Below, one piece after another: positions 32,748-45,069 of a stretch of DNA of 64,000 nucleotides (position 1 is its first letter; every line of letters begins with the position of its first letter). Under the pieces are notes generated by a model, which saw only the letters and a program-made list of their open reading frames with translations, ran no database searches and was not told the origin of the DNA. Source of the DNA: Plecoglossus altivelis (lineage: Eukaryota > Chordata > Actinopteri > Osmeriformes > Plecoglossidae); assembly GCA_036571765.1 (NCBI GenBank), contig BROE01000018.1, positions 12,828,694 to 12,892,693 on the forward strand, written 5' to 3'. The position numbers were made by a program, and so were the translations under genes.

Positions 32748-35345
32748 ATAGCAACGCAAATAAACTATAAAATTTTCATGTTAAAATGTATTTTTGACTA
32801 AATACAAGATTTTCTTGTTTTTATATGTACAACCTAAGGTAAACTCATACTAAACAAATGTAAACAGTATGCTGTCCTTAATGTGTAATCTTCATTTTTG
32901 TTCAGAAACAAGGCTGGCATAGAGTTAGTATCGTTTACCCCATTTTAGTTAGTAAATCAAAATTCTACTTCATATTGTATAGCCCAGCTCGTGCATTTTC
33001 ATAATGTATTTGTTTTATGTATCAATCTGTACACTCTAACACATTTCTGTAACATCTCATTGATATGTATTCAGTTTTAACTTCCTATATTTTCAATAAA
33101 CCAACAATGTTGGAAGCAAATATCTCTGGTGGATTGCTTTTGGAAAAATTTAGCTACTGTGTGATGACTGAATTCTTTCACAGATACCATGGGTATCCAT
33201 GGGAATGAATGGCACCATGCGATGGTAGTGGGCTATAAAACAGGGTTTATTATAACTAGTGTTGGAAAATCACATGTAGGAGGGCAGAATAGAGGAACTG
33301 GGCAGAAGGTGCTGGAGTGGAAAGTCCCCAAAACTGTGCAAAATGGGCAGAAAATATTTGCATTGTATCATGTAGGGCTGAACCATTGGATGTGCAATAA
33401 TATCGGTATATGACAAAATTAGAGTTTGTAATCGCTAATTCTGTAATTTTACCTTAGTCATGTGATCAAAGAGGAAACCAGTATAGAGTAAAGTAGTTTG
33501 CAGAACTTTCAACCCAACTTCAGTCAGAACATGACCTTGCAGACACTTTAGTGTCAAAGAGGCACATGATATCAATTGTGTGGGAATACTGTCTTTAAAA
33601 ATGATGCTTCTCCTCGGTGGCAAGTATTGTCCAAAACCTGCCTGGCTAACGTTGCTACCTCATGGGGAACACTACCAGCCTAATTCAGGCCTTGAAAAAA
33701 CTCCACAAAACCATGTAGGATGCATATAAAAATGCGAAATACCAGTGTATCAAATAAACCAATTACCACCCTGACAGGATCAAAATATTACAAATCCTAA
33801 CTCAATATTCACATACTTAAAAGGGTAATTCACTTGATTTTTAGGCTATTTCAGTGTTCCTTAAGGTCTATGAATAGGTTATTATCATTGGTTGGGCTGA
33901 AAATGGCCTGGTTGCTATTTTATTCTTCTACAGGCTCCTATCTACAAAAGTAGTCCTCCTTGATGTTTGTGTTGTAGAATAGAGGGGAAATACAACAATG
34001 TGAACACGTTGAGATTAACGTTAAAACTGTACAGGGAGGCAGTCTCACTCAGATTACCACTTTTACACTGTTAAAAAATAATTAGACCACCTGGCTGAAA
34101 GCATAATTCTCATATCTCTTAAAAGCTGGCCTGCTTAACTTATTCTGTGAGTATTGACAGAACAAATAGCTAAATTAATGATGAACTTTGTGATCAGACA
34201 TGGCTGCTCCTTGAGTCTACTGGGCAACGCATTCTCTCTCAGATTTCAAGACGTTTGTGACCAAAATCAAAATTCTGATCCGACAGATCTGTAGGAAGTT
34301 GCTTTCTCTTGTAGAGGCTGTCCTCCTCGACTTTTTTGGTGTAGAATTTGCTGAGATGAAAATCACTGAATCACATTAGCATTGATTGCTTGTGATAAAA
34401 TCATACTCAAAGCTTGCCATTAAAGTGAGCACACGGTCGAACAGCACCACTTTTTTCAGAAATGGCTTAATAGGAAATCCGGTTTTTAAATTGTCCCATG
34501 TTTTCAAAACTGTCCTTGGCGAAAAGCTTCAAACAAATTAATAATTTGGTGTTGGACTTTACAGGGATCTTCTCATAGACATACATTAGCTATGCCTGTT
34601 CAATTTTTTTGTTCCTTGAGATGATTATGGAAAGACACAAATGAATACACATACTATATAAATAGAATTTAAAGTCTTAGGATAAAACTTTTGTTTTCTG
34701 GTTGTACTTCCTGACATGGAAAGAGTTCCAGCCATCCTTTGGGGTGAAAGTAGCTTTTTTATCAATGTTCAATAGAGCTCTAAAACCCCAATTAATTTGA
34801 GGCCCTCATGATGATGCAATATCAGGTTTAGTCTTTAACCTGTTAAGTTCAGACGCAAGGATGTGTCCTTTGCTATGTCATAGTAAATTCCTGAGATAGT
34901 TATGTGTGTTGTCCTGGCTGCTTTACTGTTTGCTAGGTATGGCATTTTTTATTTAGGCCTATTTAAAATAATTGAGCCTACTCTACAATTTTAACTCACT
35001 CATTTGACATTCCTTAGGCAGCAGCATGCGCAGGTAGAGTACTATACTATACGTGCTGCTTTTTAAGTCTGATAAAATGATGCAAAAATAAGTATTTTTT
35101 AGACAAAAAAATCATAGATAATACTAGCTAACGAAAGAGTGAAAACTTAAAATGATTCACACCTTCACAAAATTCACACACTCAACCCAAATACAACACA
35201 TTTAACACTCTATGCAAAATTTTGTTACACCCTACTAGCTCAAAGTCTGCACCAGAGTTTTCAAGGCTTGCTCTAAAAAATCTAACGCCTTCTGACATAG
35301 GTGTCAAACACATAGTGTAATTATGTTTGCACCGCAAGACAATAC
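32748..35345. other. Candidate taok2 intron 1, unassigned sequence
   Basis: AT-rich. 33820-34380 has repeated-looking blocks around TcTACAaaAGTAGTCCTCCT and GTAGAGGCTGTCCTCCTCGA. The sequence TTAACCTGTTAAGTTC at about 34837 resembles the end seen at about 51994, a possible piggyBac-type TTAA end. No gene is seen. Confidence 0.4.
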
Positions 35346-35348
35346 CAA

Positions 35349-35660
35349 ATGACTACTAGTGATGTCGTTCGTGAACGATTCGTTCATTGTGAAGACTTGG
35401 GAGTAACAAGTCCTCTCAAACAGGTATTTGTTCATTTTTCTCATGGCCGCTTCGGGACTGTTGCACTCGTACAACAGAAATTATTTGGTCCTTTCCCGAC
35501 CGGGTCTTTGTATGAGTCTTTCGTTCTTTTTCCACGTGACCTGCAAAGGCTCAGTACTCAGAGCTAGCGGAAACAGAAATAATTTGTTGTTTTCCCGACC
35601 TGAGCTGTGTCCGAAACCGCTCACTATCTACTATATAGTGCATTATATCTGGTGTTGTCC
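35349..35660. repeat. MITE-like repeat fragment
   Basis: ACTAGTGATGTCGTTCGTGA, followed by ACGATTCGTTCATTGTGAA, is the kind of terminal sequence seen in small fish DNA-transposon repeats. A second block (CTATCTACTATATAGTGCAT) follows at about 35625. No partner end or target duplication was found. Confidence 0.4.
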
Positions 35661-35874
35661 ATTTTGTAGTGCTGTCTGAATTCTGACTGCATTCCTTACA
35701 TTCGTTCACTACTTTTACCCACAGTCCTTCTGATTTTGAGTGTACATTCGATGTACAGTTGTTAAAGTGCCGTTTCACAAAATCCAACGCGATAAGACGA
35801 TCAAACACGGAAAAATACATTTGGTGGTCAAAATTAGTCAGTATGACTAATAGAGTTCTGGATAAGTGCAATAT

Positions 35875-36325
35875 ACTCCTGAATCATTTTACCAATCCAC
35901 ATCTATATCCCCCAAAACATTCACTAATGATGATCAGAATCTCCTTCAAATGGTACTAAATCTAAACACAGGAAGGTTAGCAATAATGTATGACAGTTCT
36001 CCTTCACAATGAAAGGAGCGAGCTGGAAAGTCAAACATTCGCGAACCCCATGGGGAGGAGGACTGCATCATAGTGGCCACCAACAAAACTATAAAGACTG
36101 TTCTTGGTCCGGCGTTAAGTTCTGGATATTCAGCAGCATTGCCACAATGGAATGAATGGTTCGCTTGTAGCTTTTCCCGCCGCAATTACAGAATTGCAAC
36201 TCAAACTAGTGCGCTACATCAACGTCATCATTCTCAGCCACTCTCTCTGTTCACTGATTGGGTCTACAGATATCTGAGGTGAGAATACATAATCGGGTGT
36301 ATTGGCTTCAGACCTAGTAAAATTA
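35875..36325 (-). repeat. Inverted-repeat arm A (partner at 46380-46890)
   Basis: The reverse complement of this segment aligns with 46380-46890 through several blocks. Examples are AACCTTCCTGTGTTTAGATT, GATATAGATGTGGAT, GTGGCCACcAACAAAACTaT and CTGTTCACTGATTGGGTCTa. It lies just upstream of the first taok2 coding exon. The coding-like stretch seen in arm B is broken here. Confidence 0.8.
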
Positions 36326-36956
36326 GGCAGAAGTACGTAGGATGGCAGTGTTGGGCGAGTGGAAATTTCTTGCTTTAAACAATAACGTTTGCCCTGTCTC
36401 ATTGCTACTGAAACTATAGGGCACCAGGTTACTGTTCCCACAACATTGGGCTCATGGCATGTAGTCTACAGTCCAGTCATTTTGAGTGGCCAAATGAAAT
36501 GTTTCATATAAAAGTAAGCCAATGGCAGTGGTGATCTCTCTTTTCCATCGCTTATACTGGTCTTGTATACTTTTTCGCTTCGGAAAAGGAACAAAATGAC
36601 TCCTCCCTCCAGCTTTTCATCTGCTGTATCTAGTGTCAGTATTACAGGTACCCCATGCACAGTGTTTCATCATCCTGTATTAGTAAATGTTTTACTTTTA
36701 CAAATACTTTAACTAATTTCCTGCAACTTACATTTCAATGCGCATGACAATATAGCTTGTCTAGCCTGAGGTCTCCGCTCTTAGTCATGGTTACTATGGT
36801 ATAATATGACCATTGATTGTTTGTTTCTTTTTTTGTTTCTTTTTTAGGAAGAGGCTTAGAGATGGTTCATTTTAATATTGATAGTATCTAATAGTAGTGT
36901 TTCTTCTTTTCTACATTAAGTCCATGATACCTTCTTCCTTCTGCCAGGCCCTGGCC

Positions 36957-39900
36957 ATGCCAGCGAGTGCTCGGGGCAATGTCAAGGACTCGGAGGTGGC
37001 AGAACTGTTTTATCGAGACGACCCAGAAAAGCTGTTTTCAGACCTCCGTGAGATTGGCCATGGCAGTTTTGGGGCTGTCTACTTTGTAAGGACTGCTTCT
37101 GTGCATCTATTTTGTGACTGTTTTAAAATAAATAATAGGTGGGAAACGAGAAGTAAGGTACACTTGAAGTATCTATGAATAGGTACTAATTGGGTGCATT
37201 TGACAAGGAAAGTATGGAGAAGATAATTATTAACAGTAGAGGACCTTTACATTTGGAAAGAACTTCTTGGCTTGTTCGTTCAGACATAGTTCCACTATTT
37301 TTGTATATGTTTCATTGAACCTCTACATGCTGTCCAACAGGCTAGAGATGTGCGTAACAATGAGGTGGTTGCCATCAAAAAGATGTCCTACAATGGCAAG
37401 CAATCCAATGAGGTAAGTGAATACATCCATACATGCATAGAGACAAGAGTTACTTTACAAGCATGTGCCTTTTACAGAAGATGTTCTGGTAATTTCAGGT
37501 GAACACTTCAATAAACCCTTACTACAAATGATTGTTGTCAACAAAGAGTTTAAGTATGTGCAACTTTAACAATACATAACATATGTATGGCCTATATAAA
37601 AGAAACTTGGTCGTTTTAAAAATCTGTTTCAAGACAGTTGTTTTATTCTAAATTATTGTACCATGGAAAAACTAAAATAATGGATGGTCACAGAGAAGTC
37701 ATCAAAGCTGCAGACGTTGTCATACAGTTTGAAAATAGTTACAAGTAACAGAAAGCTAGCTGATGCCATTGCTGTTTTCCCATGCTGATCTGAAGGCAAA
37801 TGGTTTCAGAAATTCCATGAATTCCAAAGTCCATGAGTTTAATCCCCACAGAAATGGCAGGACATCATCAAAGAAGTGAAGTTTCTGCAGAAGCTTCGCC
37901 ACCCCAACACCATTGAGTACAGAGGATGCTACCTGAGAGAGCACACAGCATGGGTCTGTGTCTTACATTTCAAGTGTGATACATGTCTCTGTTGGAATGT
38001 GTACGCTTTACATTTGGGTCAAAGCTACATAGGCAACCTACTGTGGTTCTCCTCTTTCTTATTAAGGGCCAAGTCCCAAAGCTGCAAAGGAAGTTATTGT
38101 GTTTCTACCTTCTCTTACTATATATGGCCAATCAGTGAAGCCTCCTGTTGTGTCACTACCTTTTCTTATTAGGTGTATTTGCCTTTGGCAAGAGCACAAC
38201 CTATTTTAATCGGACATATAAATTATTATTATTATTATTGTTCTACCCATTACTTGAATATTCATCTTGAACTGGCTTGTGTTGCTTGTACTTGGTGCAA
38301 ACATTCCGTTTGATGGTTTAGCCTTGATTTACGTTTTTGTGACGAAAATTGAAGCTAGCTAGCCACAGTCACGCGTGTGACGCACACACGTGTGTTGCAG
38401 AATACACTGCAATCGCTTTCCTGATGAACCATGATGCCAAGCATGGCCAGTATGTTGCTAGCTTTGAAGCACAGCAACATGTCATCTGCAACTTTGACGT
38501 GTCTTTGGGAAACCGCCTGTTAAACTAAGATCCATTGTACGATGGATTCTACTATCAATTTAGGCTTATGATGCTTTCGGGAAACACAGCCCTGGGCCAG
38601 GTCAGCCTAACTGTCAGGCGTAGCCCCTGTTGTTGCTTAACAAGCTGTTCCTGTAAGAATGACCCAATGAGTTGAGACTCATCTTTATAATATGAATGGT
38701 TTTATTGTTATTTATCTGTGACATATTTAAAGAAAGTTAGTGATCCTCTGGTTGACAATAAACCACCAAATCTATTTTTCTTTCTCAGCTGGTGATGGAG
38801 TACTGCCTAGGCTCAGCCTCTGATCTCCTAGAAGGTCTGGATAACATTTTAATACTACATTGCAATTTTGTCTCCCCCTTCCTCTTGTTTTTCCGGGCCT
38901 ATATATCTCATTTGTGTAAAAAAAATAAAAATAATAATAATAAAAATATATATATATTTCCTTTTGAAGTTCACAAGAAGCCACTCCAGGAAATAGAAAT
39001 AGCTGCCATTACCCATGGTGCGCTGTTGGGTTTGGCATATCTTCATTCCCACAATATGATCCACAGGTAAGCAGCAACATCTTGAGTAGACACGTGTTTT
39101 GTTCTCACGTGCGTTTGACTTCAAGAGCAATAAATTGCTCAAAACATTTAAATCAAATGGCAATATTAGTAGATTCCTACTGTATACATTGAGGTTAAGA
39201 GGACTTTGCTACCACTCCTGCTGTGTGCACGCTGTGAGTAGAGTTACCTTGTTTTGTGGCATACTATAGTCAGCATTTTTTTAAACGTGGCCAGGTTTGT
39301 TTTGTATGCATCTCTAAAAACTGTCTTACCTAGTTTTTTTTTATGTATGAGCTCATGTTTTGTCAGGAAAACATAGAGAGATCGTTGAGGAGCTCAGTAA
39401 AATCATTTGGCACACCAAGACAAGCGCTCAGCCCTCTTGGAATGTTTTTTTATTCTTCCCCCTACTCCTACTCACCAGAACAGCTGTACTTACACAACCC
39501 TTTTTTGCCTTGCTATGGTGTGTTTTTCTGTTTAATTTTGACATGGCTATACTTTTATCTCTGTCAGGGATGTAAAAGCAGGGAACATCCTCTTGACAGA
39601 ACCTGGTCAGGTGAAGCTGGGTGACTTTGGCTCTGCTTCGATTGTTGCACCTGCCAACTCGTTTGTGGGGACCCCTTACTGGTTAGACACAAGTATTTCA
39701 TTGAAAAACCCTTGCACATAACCTTGACTTTTAAGATACTAATGTCTAGATAGTCTAAATGTATCCTTATTCTGCTAGTATCCTTACCTGTTGATTTATG
39801 TCTGGCTGGGTAATCATTAATTTACAGCAAACAGTATGCTTTTCCCCTGGATGGACTTGGATAAGTAGCTCAAAATATAATTATGTATTTTAAACTGTTT

Positions 39901-42900
39901 TGGGCCATATACTGACATTTTGATACTTGGATTAGAACAGTTTTGTATTGTCATCCACAAACTGAAAGTCTAACATAGTAGAACATGTTTACTTTTGTGG
40001 TTTTCAATTTTGATCATACACATCTCAATTCCCTTTGACAGGATGGCCCCAGAAGTTATCCTGGCCATGGATGAAGGCCAGTATGATGGCAAGGTGGACG
40101 TCTGGTCTCTGGGCATAACATGTATAGAGCTGGGTAAGACAATTCCAGACACTCAAAATCAGATTACCCTCTTCTTCCCAGACCAGGAAAGTGAAGAATG
40201 AGTTTTGCCTCCAAAGGGTGATTCTAAAAGTGTTAAGCAACAGTCTTCTACCTTTACTCTACTACTGCTCTCACTGGAAACTCTTGGTTTGATCAGTATA
40301 AGGACGTTACGTTCTGATGTAAATGTGTGAGGATTGTCAATTTGGTTTGGGATTTTGTTGAGTGAGCAACTATACCAATTAGTGTTTTTATGCCGTTTTG
40401 GATTTCTGTACTTTTTTAAGAGCAAGTTGAGCAAAATGGACCAATAGTTTATCATTGTTAATGATTTACAATTCTACTTTAATACCCATCTTAGTACCCC
40501 TTTACTTCCTCACTTTTCCCCCATCTTTTATTGACTTTTTAAAATATTCTATTCAAAACAATATTTGTATTTTCTGTATTATCTACGTCTCACAATTTCT
40601 GTCATTCTAGCTGAAAGAAAGCCTCCTCTTTTCAACATGAACGCAATGAGTGCCTTATATCACATTGCCCAGAATGACAGTCCCATCCTACAGTCCAATC
40701 ACTGGTGAGAATCATTTATTTCCTGATTTCCATCCAAGACGTCTTGAAGAATGAAACATTAATACTGGAACTTTGTATAACCTCTTAACACTCCTATCAG
40801 ATGCACCTAAAGCACCTGAACAAAGCATACCAAAATAAAGTCTGTTTTTGAACATTTTGAGGTGCATGCATGGTTTCTCTTAAAAGGTTAGACTGAAGTT
40901 TATTTTCCCTATTGTCAGAATCTCTAACTACTACTGGTTCTGAGTAAAAGAAGCTTAAACACAATCAAATAGAAAGTTCATATTTTTACCTGAATTTTGT
41001 TTTGAATACAGATGCCTTGCAGATGACTAGGTGGGAGGTATTAGATGGAAAACACAATGACACTACAGCATGAAGTCTTACGTAGTCCAAATCCAAAATG
41101 TACATCCTTATGAGAAAAAAACAATATTTTACACTTGTTATTCCTAAAATTTCCCTTTGGAGACCTAGAGGACCCTTGGTTAACCTACGGTCAATTACTT
41201 ATCATAGTTGTTAGCTCTAATAACAGACTGGCATAAGAAGTGTTGGACGGTATGGACAGGACATGGAAGCTTCTATTGGGCCAAATGATAGGTCAATCTA
41301 AAGGTCAGTATGCAGTGGCCATTATGAGACTGACATTATAAGATTTTTTTACAAGTACATCTGAACTGAAGTTAGATCAGATTTTTATGAATGACTGGAG
41401 CTCAATTGGCGACTACTTAAGAATGATGCAACCACAGTCCATGGATATTTATGAATCTAATACTGTGTTTTGGACTAAATATTTTACTTGAGTGGATTGT
41501 TTGGACCTTTGAAAATATACCTATACAATTTTTGTTGGGATCTTATGTGTACGTGGACAAATGAGGTTCAATAGATGAGTTGTCTCTGTTCAGTTTTATT
41601 TATTTATTTGTTTATTTTTTTACATGCTGTTGGTCTGACGAAGACATTGATTGTAACTTCTTTTGCAACTCAATATTGAAGTGGTTTACATCAATAGAAT
41701 CACAAGAATCTCAGCTGTCCAATGATATATGGTGTATGTACATACAGTGAGAGGAAAAAGTATTTGATCCCTTGCTGATTTTGTTGGTTTGCCCACTAAT
41801 AAAGACATGTTAATTCTATTCTTTTAATGGTAAATGTATTTTAACATGTAGAGACGGAATATCAAAAAAAAAATCCAGAAAATAACTTATACTTAAAATA
41901 ATATATATTAATTGATTTGTTTTTCATTGAGAGCAATACGTTTTTGATCCCCTAGTATGCATTAGGAGTTCTGGCTTTCACAGACCAGTTAGACACTCCC
42001 AATCAACGTGTTACCTGTATTGTAGACACCTGTTCTAACTAATCACCTGTATGAAAGACACCTTTTCACAGAATCAGACAAGCAGACAGATTCCAAACCC
42101 TCCAACATGGGTAAGACCAAAGAACTCTCTCAGGACCTCAGAGACAGGATTGTTGACCTACACAAATCTGGAATGGGCTACAAAAACATTAGCCAAATGC
42201 CGGGTATTAACGTAACAACCATTGGTACAATAGTGAGAAAATTGAAGTATAACATGACCATCAATAGACATTAGTCTGGTGCTCCACAGAAGGTTTCACC
42301 TGGTGGGGTGGTAATGGTCATGAGAACTGAGAAATCGGACTGCAAGCACACAGCGGGAGTTGGTGACTGACCTCAAGGCAGCTGGGACCACAGTCACCAG
42401 GAAAACAATTGGCAACACTTTGCACCGCAATGGATTAAAATCCTGCAGTGTCCGAAAGGTACCCATGCTTAATAAGGCACATGTGGAGGCCCGCCTAAAG
42501 TATGCCAATGATCACCTCAAAGATGTACATGGTGATAGGGAGAAGGTTCTGTGGTCAGACAAGTGTGGAGAAAGAAAAGTTCTGCCCATGACCCAAGGCA
42601 CACTGTGCCTACCATCAAGCATGGAGGTTGAAGCATTATGTTTTGTGGGTGTTTCTCTCCCAAGGGCACAGGGCTACTTCACCACATCAGTGGGAATATG
42701 GATGGAGTCATGTATCGTGCAGTCCAGAGACAACCTCCTCCCCTCTGGCAGGTAGTTGAAAATGGGCCGTGGTTGGGTCTTCCAACATGATAACGACACT
42801 AAGCATACAGCAAAGGGAACAAAGGAATGGCTCAAGAAGAACCACATTAAGGTCATGGAGTGGCCCAGCCAGTCTCCGGACCTCAATCCAATCGAAAAAC

Positions 42901-45069
42901 AATGGAGGGAGCTGAAGGTCCGAGTTGCCAAGCGACAGCCCACCAACCTCAATGATTTAGGGAGGATCTGCAAAGAAGAATGGTCCAAAATTTCCCCTGA
43001 TGTGTGCTAACCTTGTGGTTAACTTCAACAAACGTCTGTCCTCTGTGCTTGCAAACAAAGGCTTTGCCACCAAGTAGGGCTGCAACTAACGATTATTTCA
43101 ATAATCCATCTGTCAATTATTTTTACGATGAATCTGAAAAGAAAAAACCCCCATTAATTTTCAACCTTTTATTCAAAAACAGAACTGACAGTGCAAATTC
43201 ACAGTGCAAAAAATCATCAGAACGCGCAAAAACAGGTTGCTCTTTTAACATCCTTGAGCTTTTAAAGTACTAAAAAAAACGAAAAACAATACATAATAAA
43301 TAGTTTTTAAATAAAGTGCACAAAAAGATGTCTATTTTTGTTTAAAGGGACCTGAGCTGTCAGAACAAGATATCTTTTTTTATAAAGAAAAATACAAATC
43401 AGAAAACTTAACAGGATTTGTTTGAACGGTAGAATTTATTATCTACACTGCACTCACTCACTCCCTCCCTTTGTTCAGACACTGCATTGCAATGCAAAGT
43501 CAGCGCGTCTCCCCTAGAGTCCAGCCTGCCACTTATCAGCAAATCCCAAAAAAGCGGCTACACAATAGCCAATCAGAAAATAGCACTATTGTATATGGGA
43601 GATTTAACGCAACAACCAATCAAAAAAAGAAAGAGGTTAGAGATGTCACTCTTGTCTGTATTCAGAACTTGAGAGCCACGAGTCTTGGTTTTTGTCATTC
43701 AAAGCTGTTTTTTTAGTTATCGTCTCGTTTTCGTTTGTGAAAATGTCGCTTTTTCATATTTTGCAATTAACACAATTTTTTGAATGATTCAGTATGAAAT
43801 GCTCCCACACCTTGTATGACTTGGGTCCTACTGATTTCTCTGCCTCCGCCATGTGTTTCAGAATAATGTTACGGGTCTCTCCGATGGTCTTTCCTCTACC
43901 TCCTCTCCGCTTTATTTTTGCTCCGCTATGCTTCACGCTCAACCGCGCTTTTTATACTCAAACATCTCCGCGTCTTATTGAGAGGCGTAATAATCGCGCA
44001 AAACAACGAATCGATAATGAAATTCGTTGCCAACCCTTTTAATAATCGAATTTTATCGATTTTATCGATTCGTTGTTGCAGCCCTACCACCAAGTATTAA
44101 GTGCTTTTGGCTAGAGGGTTCAAATACTTATTTACCTCAATGAAATACAAATGTATTAAAATTATGTATTCTTTAAAGTTATTTTCAGGATTTTCGTTTT
44201 GATATTCTGTCTACATGTTAGAATACATTTAACATTAAAAGTGTAGAATGATCATGTCTTTATTAGTGGGCAAACCAACAAAATCAGCAAGGGATCAAAT
44301 ACTTTTTACTCTCACTGTATATAAAGCGAGTACAGTAGCAGTACATGAGTAGTTTGTGTGTAGCATAGTTTTAGTAGCCTGCCGACAGGCCATAGACAGC
44401 TGAGATATAATGAAACTTTATGCTTGATCTCTCCCTCCATGAATGACCCAACATTCTTGACTTGCAACCTCTCCCATTATGAATGAACCCTTATTCTGAT
44501 CTCTCCTACAATGAATGACTGTCCTCTCCACTTATTGCAGGTCAGACTACTTCCGCAACTTTGTGGACTCCTGTTTACAGAAGATTCCCCAGGACAGACT
44601 TACTTCTGATGTGTTGCTGAATGTGAGACTAAATACACATTTTCTCACCTGCTCAGCTGTTGTTTGTGGCCCTTCTCATGACAGAAATTTTTCTTTGGGT
44701 TTAAATAAGTAATTGTCTCAAATATACTTTCCACGGAAATCTTAGTTTGTCCAGACACTGGAACTCCATGCAGGCATGCACATGATATCCACATGGTTAC
44801 AGCTTAAAGAGTGGAGAGTAAATGTCAGGACTGACAAAGGGAATGACTACAGGTAACCTCCACTGCCTCCTCATCTTTCACTCCAACCCCACTTGTCCCA
44901 GCATCGGTTTCTATGCCATGAGCGGCCGCTCACAGTGGTAATGGACCTGATTGCGAGGACCAAGGATGCGGTGCGGGAACTTGACAACCTACAGTACAGA
45001 AAGATGAAGAAGATCCTCTTCCAGGAGACTCAGCACAATGGGCCCACACCTGAGGGAGAGGAGGAGGAG
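36957..45069 (+). CDS. taok2: taok2 kinase-domain exons 1-10
   Basis: Ten exons encode residues 1-332. The start MPASARGNVKDSEVAELFYR agrees with the TAOK N terminus. Landmarks are IGHGSFGAVYF|ARDVRNNEVVAIKK across exons 1-2, LRHPNTIEYRGCYLREHTAW in exon 3, VMEYCLGSASDLLE in exon 4, GLAYLHSHNMIHR|DVKAGN across exons 5-6, DFGSAS and GTPYW|MAPEVILAM across exons 6-7, DVWSLGITCIEL, and FVDSCLQKIPQDR in exon 9. Exon 10 begins HRFLCHERP and includes DAVRELDNLQYRKMKKILF. The intron between 40704 and 44541 carries a Tc1 element with a nested hAT element. Confidence 0.95.

Larger units (their letters stand above)
41745..44317 (+). mobile_element. Tc1-like transposon with long inverted terminal repeats
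   Basis: The left end CAGTGAGAGGAAAAAGTATT at 41745 is inverted at the right end (AAATACTTTTTACTCTCACTG, ending 44317). Both are flanked by TA, the Tc1/mariner target. The terminal repeats extend about 75 bases (through TTTGTTGGTTTGCCCACTAA). It lies in the taok2 intron between 40704 and 44541, in the same direction as the gene. It contains a broken transposase and is interrupted near its 3' end by an hAT element. Confidence 0.93.

Noticed and set aside
38330..38640. Segment in a taok2 intron with possible MITE-like phrases (GGGAAACACAGCCCTGGGCC)
   Set aside because: No partner end, second copy or target duplication could be found in the window.
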